A stretch of 64,000 nucleotides of DNA from Pseudoalteromonas luteoviolacea (GTDB lineage Bacteria; Pseudomonadota; Gammaproteobacteria; Enterobacterales; Alteromonadaceae), in NCBI RefSeq assembly GCF_001696455.1, contig NZ_MAUJ01000001.1:310001-374000 (forward strand), in the 5' to 3' direction. Position 1 is the first letter of the stretch; each line of letters begins with the position of its first letter. The notes beneath the pieces were generated by a model. The model had not been told where the DNA came from, did not search any database, and saw nothing but the letters and a program-made list of their open reading frames with translations. The position numbers and the translations under genes were made by a program. This document shows positions 1 through 9,066 of the stretch, piece by piece.

Positions 1-324
1 TGTGAAATTAAAATTCAAATTGAATCCGCTCACTTCACGAATCAAGAACTGAGCAAGCGCAAAATTTACCAGTTACATCATGAGTTTGAATCATTGTTGA
101 GTGACTTGTCGGGGGTTTTTGTCGGGAAACTATTATCTTTTATGCTACCCGAACAAAAAGGCGTTACGCTGGAATTTGTGAGTAGTGTTGATTTATCTGC
201 CAAGCATGTTTCTTGTGAGAAAAACAGATGTCGTTTTGAAGTACAAGACAACTGGGAAAACGACAACGGAAAATTTAATGTATTGACAGAATTAGTCAGC
301 GCAAAGCCTTGGATAGTAAAATAA
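1..324 (+). CDS. C-terminal part of an unrecognised protein
   Basis: An open frame runs from the first base of the window to a TAA at 322-324, so the start lies outside. The visible 107 residues are polar and mixed, with two cysteines close together (CEKNRC) near residue 80 of the visible part, and no signal peptide or membrane segment. I do not recognise the family. A strong intrinsic terminator follows about 25 bases downstream, which supports this being the true end of a plus-strand transcript. The upstream sequence is needed to say more. Confidence 0.6.
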   Translation, partial: CEIKIQIESAHFTNQELSKRKIYQLHHEFESLLSDLSGVFVGKLLSFMLPEQKGVTLEFVSSVDLSAKHVSCEKNRCRFEVQDNWENDNGKFNVLTELVSAKPWIVK

Positions 325-347
325 GTCGAGCTGTATTATTAGCATTT

Positions 348-374
348 AAAAAAGCGACCTTAGGTCGCTTTTTT
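348..374. terminator. Bidirectional intrinsic terminator
   Basis: AAAAAAGCGACC, a TTA loop and GGTCGCTTTTTT form a perfect stem flanked by A and T runs. It lies between the plus-strand gene ending at 324 and the minus-strand exporter gene ending at 400, so it can end transcripts from both sides. Confidence 0.9.
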
Positions 375-399
375 AATGCGTTACAGTTTGTATTAGCCT

Positions 400-1566
400 T
401 TAAGGTAAATTCCAGTAGTATATTCCATACCCAACGACGAGCGCTGGTAATGCAGAGTATGCCGTGGCGAGCAGTGCCGCTTTTGGTGCGAGGGCTATGG
501 CTGGAAATAAAGCATCACCATCGTTGGCAACTGCATTGGCCGCCAGCGCACTAAATGGAAGTACACCTTGAATATACAGACTTGTTACAACGATTTGCGG
601 ACCACAGCCAGGTAGCAACCCAATCATAATCGCGATTAATGGCGCATATATTGCGTACTCAGAAAACCAGGCAGCGAGATCTAGACCGAATAAAGCAACC
701 GATAACTCATAGAGCATAAAGCTCGCAACAACCCATGCAGTTACAAAATGCGTATCTTGTAGAACTTTAGCCAGACGTGAAGGTGGTTTAACTTCTTCTT
801 CTTCTGCGGTGATTTGTTTATAAGTTTGACCTTTTGACGATAGGGCCCAAATGACTACGGCAAAAATGGCCATCGCAGCACCAAGCAGCTCAACTGGCTT
901 TTCAAACTTACCCAAATCGAGGTTAAACGCCATTAACAGAGAAATAGCAAGGCAAGGAAAAAGTAACACTTTCCAAACGGGTTCACTCATCCTCACTGCG
1001 AATGTGGGTGGATCGCAATCTTGCACTTCTTTATTGTTTACTTCAGGTCTACAGTAGTCTGATTTGTGAAATAAATTGACGATCAGTCCACTGACTATGC
1101 CAACACTAATACCGAGCAATATAATGGTTAGGCCTTCTAGCGGCTTTTTCGCAAGTAACAAAAAAGCGGCATCGCCCATTGTTGCCGTAAGTACAGCGAC
1201 AACTGATGCAAAGCTTGCTTGTCCTTTGGTGAATTGTGTAACGACAATGATTGCGCCGCCACAGCCAGGAAGCGCACCTAACACCGCAGCCATAGCCACT
1301 TCTAATGCGGGGGACTTTTTACTGAGGTAGCTAAGCTCTAGTTGAGGCAATTTTTCTACGAGAAAATAGTAGATTGCCAAGGTACCAGCCACAAAAACGC
1401 TGACTTGAAAAAATGCATCAGCTAATGTGCCCAATGCGATATCTCGAACGGGTCCATAAAAAAGCGCTGCAATGAGCAATACAGGCAGTATTAAGCGCTT
1501 GTTAGCGATTAACATTGCAAATTGAGAGGCCGCTTTGAGCGGAAATGAACGAGAGTAAGAGAGCAT
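400..1566 (-). CDS. Ten-helix heavy-metal/manganese exporter-like membrane protein
   Basis: Very hydrophobic protein with about ten membrane segments in two related halves. Each half carries a glycine-rich signature, LGALPGCGG followed by IIVVTQF in the first and IGLLPGCGP followed by QIVVTSL in the second. This duplicated pattern is that of the putative 10TM heavy-metal exporter family, often annotated as arsenic efflux or putative manganese transporter. The halves are joined by an acidic cytoplasmic stretch (EEEE). I take the ATG at 1566, giving 388 residues; a GTG at 1599 is also in frame. A 10-bp inverted repeat abuts the ATG and a Fur-like box lies about 50 bases upstream, so iron- or manganese-responsive control is likely. 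The transported ion is inferred, not shown. Confidence 0.75.
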   Translation of the reverse strand: MLSYSRSFPLKAASQFAMLIANKRLILPVLLIAALFYGPVRDIALGTLADAFFQVSVFVAGTLAIYYFLVEKLPQLELSYLSKKSPALEVAMAAVLGALPGCGGAIIVVTQFTKGQASFASVVAVLTATMGDAAFLLLAKKPLEGLTIILLGISVGIVSGLIVNLFHKSDYCRPEVNNKEVQDCDPPTFAVRMSEPVWKVLLFPCLAISLLMAFNLDLGKFEKPVELLGAAMAIFAVVIWALSSKGQTYKQITAEEEEVKPPSRLAKVLQDTHFVTAWVVASFMLYELSVALFGLDLAAWFSEYAIYAPLIAIMIGLLPGCGPQIVVTSLYIQGVLPFSALAANAVANDGDALFPAIALAPKAALLATAYSALPALVVGYGIYYWNLP

Positions 1567-1602
1567 AAAGTGCAACCGATAACCTAATAACAGTTGCACT
1601 TT
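1567..1602 (-). promoter_or_regulatory. 10-bp inverted repeat abutting the exporter start codon
   Basis: Read on the minus strand, AAAGTGCAAC and GTTGCACTTT flank a 16-base loop, and the second arm ends directly at the ATG of the exporter gene. In RNA this would be a stable hairpin covering the initiation region; in DNA it would be a palindromic operator. No good ribosome binding site is visible outside it. Confidence 0.55.
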
Positions 1603-1614
1603 AGATTTAAATTA

Positions 1615-1633
1615 AATGAAAATCAATATCATT
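1615..1633. promoter_or_regulatory. Fur-like box
   Basis: The 19 bases match the core AATGATAATCATTATCATT at 17 positions. It lies upstream of the exporter gene and just after the stop of the preceding peptidase gene, suggesting metal-dependent repression of the exporter. A related Fur-family regulator could also use it. Confidence 0.6.
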
Positions 1634-1638
1634 TCTAT

Positions 1639-3267
1639 TTATTTTCTTTGGAACTCGGAGGTTTTACTCCATGTTGGCCATGCTTCTTCTTGCGAAATCA
1701 GATAACCTGCCTTGAAAAATAGCTGAAGATCTTGAACTGCACCACTTAAATCCCATTCTTTTCTGTAACGGTCACACGGTTGGTGATAACAACCGCGCAG
1801 TACTAAGCTCATGCGTTTTCTGTATTTTGCAGTTGCATCATCATAAGGTTCATGACCACCACCTGCATACATTGCAGGGATCCCCATATTTGCAAACGCA
1901 AAGTGATCTGAACGGTAATAAATACCTGCTGATGGGTTTGACTCGTTAGAAATAGTACGGCTCTGTTCGTCAGCTACTTCTTTTAGTACGCCATCTAGTG
2001 ATGATTTACCAAGACCAACGACGCTGATGTCTTTAACCTTACCTAACAGGTTTAATGCATCTAAATTGATGTTTGCAACCGTTTGATTTGCAGGGATAAC
2101 AGGTGTTTCGGCATAAAACTTGGAACCTAGTAGGCCTTGTTCCTCAGCGGTAACCGCTAAGAATGTAATGGAACGGTCCGGACGTTGAGGCAATTTAGCG
2201 AACGCTTCGGCAACTTCAATAATACCACCAGTCCCAGTTGCGTTATCGTGTGCACCGTTGTAAATCTTATCGCCCTTGCGATTCGGATCCATACCTAAGT
2301 GATCCCAGTGCGCAGAGTAGATAATATGCTCGTCAGACTTTGTCGCACCCGGTAAGGTTGCAATGAAGTTATAAGAGACAGACTTCTTAATCGTGCTCTT
2401 GACATCAACCGAAGCTGTTAAGTCGCCCATGTCAACGTGGTAAGCGCCTTCAGCAGCTTTCTTTTTTGCTTCTTCAAAGTTAAGGCCTGCATCGGCAAAT
2501 AGCTCTTTGGCTACATCGACGCTGATCCAACCTTCAACAGCAACGCGATCCATGTTGTTGTTTTCTTTTTGGAAACCAAACTGTTCACCACTCCAAGAAT
2601 TTTCAACTACTTCCCACGGATATGAAGCTGGTGCCGTTTCGTGAATAATAATTGCGCCAGCAGCACCTTGGCGGCTCGCTTCTTCATATTTATATGTCCA
2701 ACGACCATAGTAAGTCATTGTATTGCCATTAAACACAGCAGGATCTTTTGTTGCGTAACCTGGATCGTTGACAAGCATCACGACGGTTTTGCCTTTTACA
2801 TCCAGCCCTTCATAGTCGTTCCAACCATATTCTGGTGCGTTAACCCCATAGCCAACAAAGACTAATTCAGAGTTGTTTAGAGACTGCTCTGGGCTAATTC
2901 GGCTTGTGCCCATAACCATGCCTTTTTTGTAAGGGTAGCTACGTTCACCAATTTTTAGTGTCATATTTGGGTCAGCTTCAATCGATACCAGTGGTACCTC
3001 TTGTAAGAAGCTGTTGCCGTTACCAGGCTCGTAACCTAACGCTTTAAAATGTTTCGTTAGATAAGCAAGCGTCAGTTCTTCACCTTTGCTAGACGGTGCT
3101 CGGCCTTCAAACTCATCAGAGGCAAGCGTTTTAATGTGCTCACCAAGCTGTTGGGCATTGATACTATTGTAAGCGTTGGAAATATCTTCAGGCGTGTTGC
3201 TTTTTGTTGTCGCACAACCAGCTAAAATAGCAAGCGACAAAGCACTTAGAGTTAATTTTAGTTTCAT
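1639..3267 (-). CDS. M28-family zinc metallopeptidase, lipoprotein
   Basis: 542 residues. The N-terminus is a lipoprotein signal ending in the lipobox LAGC, so the enzyme is exported and lipid-anchored. A PA-like insert domain covers roughly residues 130-290, followed by the M28 peptidase domain. The expected zinc ligands and catalytic residues can be seen in order: AHWDHLG near 320, HDNATGTGG near 337, EEQGLLGS near 377, an Asp in NLDALN, SDHFAFA near 455 and the last His in YHQPCD near 494. It is probably an aminopeptidase acting on peptides in the periplasm or at the cell surface. The next gene downstream has its own Fur-like box, so the two are probably separate units. Confidence 0.9.
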   Translation of the reverse strand: MKLKLTLSALSLAILAGCATTKSNTPEDISNAYNSINAQQLGEHIKTLASDEFEGRAPSSKGEELTLAYLTKHFKALGYEPGNGNSFLQEVPLVSIEADPNMTLKIGERSYPYKKGMVMGTSRISPEQSLNNSELVFVGYGVNAPEYGWNDYEGLDVKGKTVVMLVNDPGYATKDPAVFNGNTMTYYGRWTYKYEEASRQGAAGAIIIHETAPASYPWEVVENSWSGEQFGFQKENNNMDRVAVEGWISVDVAKELFADAGLNFEEAKKKAAEGAYHVDMGDLTASVDVKSTIKKSVSYNFIATLPGATKSDEHIIYSAHWDHLGMDPNRKGDKIYNGAHDNATGTGGIIEVAEAFAKLPQRPDRSITFLAVTAEEQGLLGSKFYAETPVIPANQTVANINLDALNLLGKVKDISVVGLGKSSLDGVLKEVADEQSRTISNESNPSAGIYYRSDHFAFANMGIPAMYAGGGHEPYDDATAKYRKRMSLVLRGCYHQPCDRYRKEWDLSGAVQDLQLFFKAGYLISQEEAWPTWSKTSEFQRK

Positions 3268-3452
3268 GACCTTTCTTTTATTTTGCTTTTACTTCTCACC
3301 TAAGTAATACCACAAAAGCAAGATTAATTCGACTTAAGCCGATGTAGTGCGGAAGTTGCTGTAAAAAAGCACTGACGTTATTTAACTTTTGCGCAGGGGG
3401 CGGATCGAGTAAAATACCGCGCATTAAAGTTAGAGTATTAGTTTGCGAATCC

Positions 3453-4295
3453 ATGAAAAAGTTTACAGCGCCTGAAGATTGGCACAGTCAGTTATTTAGT
3501 CAGGGCCCATTTGCTCATTTACAAGCACTACGTAATTTACAAGCATTTACCACATGGCCAAGCTTTGAGTGGCTTAATGCTCAGCTATGCCATCAAAATA
3601 GTGATGGTCAGCAAATTGTGTTCACCCCCAATGCGCTGTTAGAAAATGAAACGCGATATTATGAAGAAATTATCGCACAGACTGGGCGGGTGCCCACACG
3701 GGAAGAGAATTGGCATGATTTCTTCGGCGCAATGATTTGGTGTTTGTTTCCTAAAACCAAAAGCTTGTTGAACCGGCTACATATAGAAGAAATTCAACAG
3801 CACGGTCTCAAACAACGAAGTCGCAAACGCAATGCTTTAACGTTATTTGATGAGTGTGGCTTGGTGCTCGCGATCCCCGACATTAAATGGCGAGAAAAGT
3901 TACGAGCACATCAATGGACCGAAGTGTTTTTTGAGCACCGTGCTCTTTGGCATCACGAATTGAGGCCTTTTGTATTTGGTCATGCAAACTACGAAATGCT
4001 CACGAACCCATTTATAGGTTTGACTGGTAAGTTGTTGTGCATTGTTGTTGAAGCGTCATTTTATGCGCTGCCTTTAGCGGCCCAATATCGTTACTTGGAT
4101 AGTCAGTTAGTAAAAATGATACAAGAAGAGAACGTATTAGATGACAATAAACACATGTCGCCACTGCCTTTGTTAGGGATCCCAAACTGGCATTTTGACG
4201 ACCAAAATGAAGCATTTTACGCAAATCAGGACTATTTCAGGCCAAAAAGAAGGAGCGCTAATGATAGTAGTAAACGGGCTGAAAAAACGCTTTAA
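3453..4295 (+). CDS. DUF3025 domain protein
   Basis: 280 residues, soluble, function unknown. Family features are visible: EENWHDFFGAMIWCLFPKTK near residues 84-103, RNALTLFDECG near 126-136 and FVFGHANYEMLTNPFIGLTG near 173-192. The ATG at 3453 is the first in frame. The C-terminus overlaps the start of the natA-like gene by about 35 bases, so the two are probably co-transcribed and translationally coupled. The recurring acidic and His-rich motifs hint at an enzyme, but I do not assign a reaction. Confidence 0.8.
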   Translation: MKKFTAPEDWHSQLFSQGPFAHLQALRNLQAFTTWPSFEWLNAQLCHQNSDGQQIVFTPNALLENETRYYEEIIAQTGRVPTREENWHDFFGAMIWCLFPKTKSLLNRLHIEEIQQHGLKQRSRKRNALTLFDECGLVLAIPDIKWREKLRAHQWTEVFFEHRALWHHELRPFVFGHANYEMLTNPFIGLTGKLLCIVVEASFYALPLAAQYRYLDSQLVKMIQEENVLDDNKHMSPLPLLGIPNWHFDDQNEAFYANQDYFRPKRRSANDSSKRAEKTL

Positions 4296-5049
4296 GCTGA
4301 CCAAGGAAGCAACGTCGGGCAATGTAAGTCAAGACCCTCGGCAACGAGATGGCTACTTTAACTCGGTTGAAGATGTTACTTTCAAATGTGAGGGCAATGA
4401 AGTACTTGGCTTGCTTGGTCCAAATGGTGCGGGCAAAACAACGACATTGCGTATGCTCTCTACTGCGTTAACTCCTGATGCAGGAAGCATTCATATCGCT
4501 GGACACGATATTGTAAAACGCCCTTTAGCAGGGAGAAAAGCCATCGGGTTTCTATCCGGAACTACGGGTCTATATGGGCGTTTAACCGCGCGAGAAAATG
4601 TTGAGTACTTTGCTAAGTTACATGGCCTGAGAGGACGAGCGCTTAAATCAAAATGTGAAGCATTGTTTGCTACTTTGGAAATGGAAAGCTTTTTAAATAA
4701 GCGTGCAGAGCACCTATCAACGGGTATGAAGCAAAAAACCAATATCGCCCGCGCAGTCGTTCATGAACCAGATGTGGTGATTTTAGATGAGCCCACAACA
4801 GGCTTAGATATCATGACAAAGCAAACCATTATTCAATTTATTCGAGAGCTCAAAGCCAAGCAAACACCTGTCGTGTTTTCAACACATCACTTAGATGAAA
4901 TCGCCATGTTGTGTGACCGAATATGTCTAATTGACCAAGGGGTGAGCTGTTTTGATGGTAGTGTTGATGAGTTTAAAGCCGCAGGGCAAAGTACAGAATT
5001 AAACGATGCCTTTTTAAATATAATCAAACAAGGACGCGCAGATGTTTGA
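4261..5049 (+). CDS. natA: ABC transporter ATP-binding protein, NatA type
   Basis: 262-residue ABC ATPase. Walker A is GPNGAGKTT near residue 53, the signature is LSTGMKQKTNIARA, Walker B is VVILDEPTTGLD near 172, and the H-loop is FSTHH. It resembles NatA, the ATPase of a sodium-extruding ABC-2 exporter. I chose the ATG at 4261 because AAGGAG lies 6 bases before it; longer in-frame starts lie inside the preceding gene with no such site. It overlaps the permease gene by 8 bases, so the two form one operon. The transported ion is inferred from family likeness. Confidence 0.85.
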   Translation: MIVVNGLKKRFKLTKEATSGNVSQDPRQRDGYFNSVEDVTFKCEGNEVLGLLGPNGAGKTTTLRMLSTALTPDAGSIHIAGHDIVKRPLAGRKAIGFLSGTTGLYGRLTARENVEYFAKLHGLRGRALKSKCEALFATLEMESFLNKRAEHLSTGMKQKTNIARAVVHEPDVVILDEPTTGLDIMTKQTIIQFIRELKAKQTPVVFSTHHLDEIAMLCDRICLIDQGVSCFDGSVDEFKAAGQSTELNDAFLNIIKQGRADV

Positions 5050-6250
5050 GGTGTTTTTAAAAGAAGTTAAAGAACTACTACGGGATAGAAAAACTCTGTT
5101 TTTTGTTATCGCACTTCCCATCGTTATATTTCCTGTGCTATTCGCTTTGCTGGCTTTTTTAGCTTCCAAAACCACTTTAGAGGCTGAGCAAAAGGTACAT
5201 ACCTACTATATCGCGAATGCGGAGTTGGCCCCAGAGTTTGAAGAACGCATGTTTTATCACAAAAGTTTTAAGCGATATGAAGGGGAAGAGCGCTTTGAGT
5301 CTGCACAAACCTTAAAGGCAGCTGTACGAGCAGGTAAAATCGACGTGGGTGTAATAATTCCCAATCAATTTAATTCTAAGCAGCCGTTACCAGAACAGTT
5401 TAAATGGCAGGTTGTGTTTAATGATGCTCAATCCATCAATTTTGTGTATAAGAGGCTTGAAAAGCTAATACATCAATTTGCTGCTGACTTACGTTCAACT
5501 ACCCTAGAAAACTTGGGGGTTCCCAAAGAGCAACAGAAAGCTTTGCTCAACCCTATTCTGGTAAAAAAGGTGGATACTGCGGATAAACGAGAAAATTACG
5601 GAGAAAAGCTGGGAGCATTTATACCCTATATGCTCATTCCGTTAGTGTTAATGGGAGCAAGTTACCCCGCGATAGACTTAGGCGCGGGAGAAAAGGAGCG
5701 TGGTACACTTGAGACGCTGTTGTTAACGCCAGTAACTCGCACACAGCTGGTGCTAGGTAAATTTATAACGGTGTTGGCAAGCTCCATAGCATGTGCCTTG
5801 GTGACCGTATCAAGCCTTGCCATTTGGATCAGTATCGCAAGTGGAATGGGGGTCCTAGACAGTATTAAAGAAGCATTCTCTAGTGTCAGTATATGGGACT
5901 ACTTGCTTATTTTTGCACTGTTGCTGCCAGTGGCGGTAATGTTGTCTTCATTGGTACTGGCAATCTCAATTTATGCCCGAACGTTTAAAGAAGCCCAAAA
6001 TTACATGGGCCCATTAAGTATGCTGGTGTTTGTGCCCATTGTGGTATCTTTAATGCCCAATATGTCTCTAACGAGCTTTACTGCGTGGATACCCATAACA
6101 AATGTATCCTTAGCGATTAAAGAAATAGTGAAAGGCACCGTAGATTACGGTGCCGTGGCAATGATCTTCGTAGCTTCTGCCTTGTTAGCTGGCGCGTTGC
6201 TCGGATGTTGTATCCGTTGGTTCAGTCGTGAAGCGGTGCTATTTCGATAA
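5042..6250 (+). CDS. natB: ABC-2 type permease, NatB type
   Basis: 402 residues with the ABC-2 exporter layout: one N-terminal membrane helix (about residues 20-42), a large extracytoplasmic domain of about 140 residues, then five to six helices in the C-terminal half. The stretch GAGEKERGTLETLLLTPVTR, just after the second helix, is the conserved cytoplasmic loop of NatB-like permeases that couples to the ATPase. The start overlaps the natA-like gene by 8 bases. Together they would make an inner-membrane exporter, by homology for Na+, but drug or lipid substrates are also possible for this superfamily. Confidence 0.85.
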   Translation: MFEVFLKEVKELLRDRKTLFFVIALPIVIFPVLFALLAFLASKTTLEAEQKVHTYYIANAELAPEFEERMFYHKSFKRYEGEERFESAQTLKAAVRAGKIDVGVIIPNQFNSKQPLPEQFKWQVVFNDAQSINFVYKRLEKLIHQFAADLRSTTLENLGVPKEQQKALLNPILVKKVDTADKRENYGEKLGAFIPYMLIPLVLMGASYPAIDLGAGEKERGTLETLLLTPVTRTQLVLGKFITVLASSIACALVTVSSLAIWISIASGMGVLDSIKEAFSSVSIWDYLLIFALLLPVAVMLSSLVLAISIYARTFKEAQNYMGPLSMLVFVPIVVSLMPNMSLTSFTAWIPITNVSLAIKEIVKGTVDYGAVAMIFVASALLAGALLGCCIRWFSREAVLFR

Positions 6251-6257
6251 CATCTGG

Positions 6258-7058
6258 TTACGCGGCTTTTGCGTCGCGTAATCCTTGTTTTTCTATTTCA
6301 ACTACATTTAGCACTTTTTGCACGTCAGACCAATGTAGAAGCTCGATTCTACCTTGCTCGTTTTCGACTAATGCGGTGCAGTTTTCTATCCAGTCACCAT
6401 CGTTGCAGTATACAATGCCATCTGTCACGTTGATCCTTGGCTGGTGGATGTGTCCACAAATAATCCCATCCATACCTTGCTTTTTCGCTTCATGGACAGC
6501 GGCTTGCTCAAATGCCGCGATTGCTGCACGGGCTTTATGTACACGATTTTTAAGCCATGATGCCAAAGACCAGTAATGACCACCGTATAATTTACGGATG
6601 CGATTCGTCCAACGGTTCAAAAACAATAAAAAATCATACGCTTGGTCGCCAATGATGCTAATAAGCTTGTTGTAACGTGTTGCCGAGTCAAAGTCATCGC
6701 CATGAAGTAACAAAAAACGTTTGCCGGCAGAGGTTGTATGCACAAAAGTGTGGTGAACTTCGACATTAAACAAAGTCATATCAACATAGTTTCTGAACGT
6801 TTCGTCATGGTTACCAGGGATATAGATAACACGTGTCCCGGACTCTGCTTTCTTTTGAATACACTCAAGTACTTGGTAATGACTTGGGTGCCAGTAGAAT
6901 TGCCTTTTCAATGACCATAAGTCGACAATATCACCAACAAGATATAACGTATCGCAGCGGGTACAGTTTAAAAAGTCGAGTAAGAACTCCGCCTTACAGT
7001 CTTTGTAACCAAGGTGCACATCAGAAATCCATATGCTGGGGTAATAGGTTTGCTCCAT
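6258..7058 (-). CDS. UDP-2,3-diacylglucosamine diphosphatase-like metallophosphatase
   Basis: 266 residues of the calcineurin-like phosphoesterase fold, close to the LpxH/LpxH2 group that hydrolyses UDP-2,3-diacylglucosamine in lipid A synthesis. Metal-binding motifs are SDVHLG near residue 13, GDIVDLW, GNHDE, LHGDDFD and GHIHQP. I start at the ATG at 7058, which has GAGAG about 8 bases upstream, instead of the TTG at 7073. The gene stands alone on the minus strand, convergent with the natAB operon with only a few bases between stops. A true housekeeping lpxH may lie elsewhere, so the exact substrate is uncertain. Confidence 0.8.
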   Translation of the reverse strand: MEQTYYPSIWISDVHLGYKDCKAEFLLDFLNCTRCDTLYLVGDIVDLWSLKRQFYWHPSHYQVLECIQKKAESGTRVIYIPGNHDETFRNYVDMTLFNVEVHHTFVHTTSAGKRFLLLHGDDFDSATRYNKLISIIGDQAYDFLLFLNRWTNRIRKLYGGHYWSLASWLKNRVHKARAAIAAFEQAAVHEAKKQGMDGIICGHIHQPRINVTDGIVYCNDGDWIENCTALVENEQGRIELLHWSDVQKVLNVVEIEKQGLRDAKAA

Positions 7059-7167
7059 TGTGTGTACTCTCAAGCGTAATAATGTCTACGTTAAAGGCAC
7101 TAGATGACAAATACTTATCAGTATTGAGACGCTATGATGACATTTTAATCAATTTATGAAATGGGCA

Positions 7168-7197
7168 TAAAAAAACGCGCCGTAGGCGCGCTTTTAA
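7168..7197 (-). terminator. Intrinsic terminator of proS
   Basis: On the minus strand GCGCGCC, TAC loop and GGCGCG are followed by seven T. It lies about 50 bases after the proS stop and before the phosphatase gene. Confidence 0.85.
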
Positions 7198-7210
7198 AAG
7201 ACTCAGGGTC

Positions 7211-7258
7211 AAGTCATCGACTAAGTCATCGACTAAGTCATCGACTAAGCCATCAATT
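7211..7258. repeat. Tandem 12-bp repeat with serial stop codons at the end of proS
   Basis: Three identical units AAGTCATCGACT and a fourth degenerate unit AAGCCATCAATT follow head to tail. On the minus strand the oldest-looking unit carries the last codons of proS and its TAG; each further unit repeats Ser-Met-Thr-stop in the same frame. This is a local duplication of the gene's 3' end. Confidence 0.85.
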
Positions 7259-8966
7259 TAGTGATTTCAGCAACGGCTGAATCTATGTCTAACATGACTT
7301 TTTCACCCGTGCGGCGGTTTTTAAGCTCAACCTGATTGTTATCTAGGTTGCGCTCACCAATCACTAATGTGAATGGCACACCGACTAGTTCCATATCGTT
7401 AAACATCACACCCGGGCGCTCTTTACGGTCGTCAAATAATACTTCAAGACCTGCAGCTTTTAAGTCTGCATAGAACTTTTCAGCAATATCTGGAATACGG
7501 TGAGACTTATGCATGTTCATTGGTACGATAGCAATATCAAATGGTGCAAGTGCCTGAGGCCATTTAATACCAAATTTGTCATGGTTTTGCTCAATAGCTG
7601 CTGCAACGATACGAGATACACCAATACCGTAACAACCCATTGTCATAACTTGGTTTTTACCGCTTTCACCAAGCACACCAGCATTCATGGCTTCTGAGTA
7701 TTTGCTACCAAGCTGGAAGATATGACCAACTTCAATACCTCGTTTGATTTGAAGCGTACCTTGACCACATGGACTAGGATCACCTTCGACTACGTTGCGA
7801 ATGTCAGCAACGGTATAGTCCGTTGCATCGCGATCCCAGTTAATACCACTGTAATGGACGCCGTCTTTGTTCGCACCCGCAACAAAGTCAGACATTACAG
7901 CTGCGCTGCGATCAACAATGACAGGCATATCAAGGCCGACAGGGCCCAATGAGCCAGGTTTAGCACCAATTGCTGCAACAATATCTTCTTCTTTTGCCAT
8001 TTCAAGAGGTGCACCAACTAGCTCTAGCTTCTCAGCTTTTAGCTCGTTTAATTCATGGTCGCCACGAACAATAAGTGCCACTAGACCACGCTCACCGTCT
8101 TCGTTTTCAGGGCCGTAAACAATCAGCGTCTTAACACCTTTATGCGCTTTAACACCATGCTGCTGTGCAAGGTCTGCAATCGACTTAGCATTGGGTGTTT
8201 CAAATGTGTTTAAGTCTTTGCTCGGTGCTGCGCGTTCGGTCGCTGGCGCAACGGCCTCTGCTTTTTCGATGTTAGCTGCGTAATCGCTTTCGCTGCTGAA
8301 TGCGATTGCATCTTCACCAGATTCTGCAAGTACGTGGAACTCGTGAGACACGCTGCCACCAATAGAACCCGTGTCTGCGATAACAGGACGATAGTCCAAA
8401 CCAAGACGCTCAAAGACATTACAATATGCTTGATGCATGACTTGATAAGTCTTTTCAAGGCAGGCGTCATCAAGGTGGAACGAGTAAGCGTCTTTCATGG
8501 TGAACTCACGTGCACGCATTACACCAAAGCGCGGGCGCACCTCGTCACGTACTTTAGTTTGTACTTGATACAGTGTAAGCGGCAGTTGCTTATAGCTGCT
8601 CACTTCTTTGCGTACAAAGTCAGTGATTACTTCTTCGTGTGTCGGACCAAGCGCAAACGGACGGTTATGGCGATCGGTAATTCTAAGGAGTTCTGGACCG
8701 AACTGTTCCCAACGGCCTGATTCTTCCCACAGATCTGCTGGCTGAATGACAGGCATCAACATTTCGATTGCGCCAGCTTTTTCCATTTCCTCGCGTACAA
8801 TAGTTTCTACTTTACGAAGTACTTTTAAACCTGACGGCAACCAAGTGTATAAACCTGAAGCGAGTTTGCGGATCATACCCGCACGTAGCATTAGCTGGTG
8901 GCTTACCACCTCGGCATCAGAAGGCGTCTCTTTTAGAGTCGCTAAAATATATTGACTGGTACGCAT
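7245..8966 (-). CDS. proS: Prolyl-tRNA synthetase
   Basis: 573 residues, the length of E. coli ProS. It charges tRNA-Pro with proline in the cytoplasm. Class II features are visible: the N-terminal MRTSQYIL start, the motif 2 region [20 protein letters not shown] split across residues 135-155, the editing insertion domain in the middle, GCYGIGVSR near residue 440 (motif 3) and the C-terminal anticodon-binding domain. I chose the ATG at 8966 by family alignment; a TTG at 8981 is in frame. The neighbour trmO is the usual partner region in gammaproteobacteria, where rcsF often lies between; here rcsF is absent. Confidence 0.97.
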   Translation of the reverse strand: MRTSQYILATLKETPSDAEVVSHQLMLRAGMIRKLASGLYTWLPSGLKVLRKVETIVREEMEKAGAIEMLMPVIQPADLWEESGRWEQFGPELLRITDRHNRPFALGPTHEEVITDFVRKEVSSYKQLPLTLYQVQTKVRDEVRPRFGVMRAREFTMKDAYSFHLDDACLEKTYQVMHQAYCNVFERLGLDYRPVIADTGSIGGSVSHEFHVLAESGEDAIAFSSESDYAANIEKAEAVAPATERAAPSKDLNTFETPNAKSIADLAQQHGVKAHKGVKTLIVYGPENEDGERGLVALIVRGDHELNELKAEKLELVGAPLEMAKEEDIVAAIGAKPGSLGPVGLDMPVIVDRSAAVMSDFVAGANKDGVHYSGINWDRDATDYTVADIRNVVEGDPSPCGQGTLQIKRGIEVGHIFQLGSKYSEAMNAGVLGESGKNQVMTMGCYGIGVSRIVAAAIEQNHDKFGIKWPQALAPFDIAIVPMNMHKSHRIPDIAEKFYADLKAAGLEVLFDDRKERPGVMFNDMELVGVPFTLVIGERNLDNNQVELKNRRTGEKVMLDIDSAVAEITKLMA

Positions 8967-9066
8967 GCTTGTTCCGTTCAATTCAATGTTGTGTATTTTT
9001 AATTAGGCACGTAGTTTAACAGCGCCTAAGGTGCTAAAAAAGAGTTATTTTCAGCTGTACTGATAT

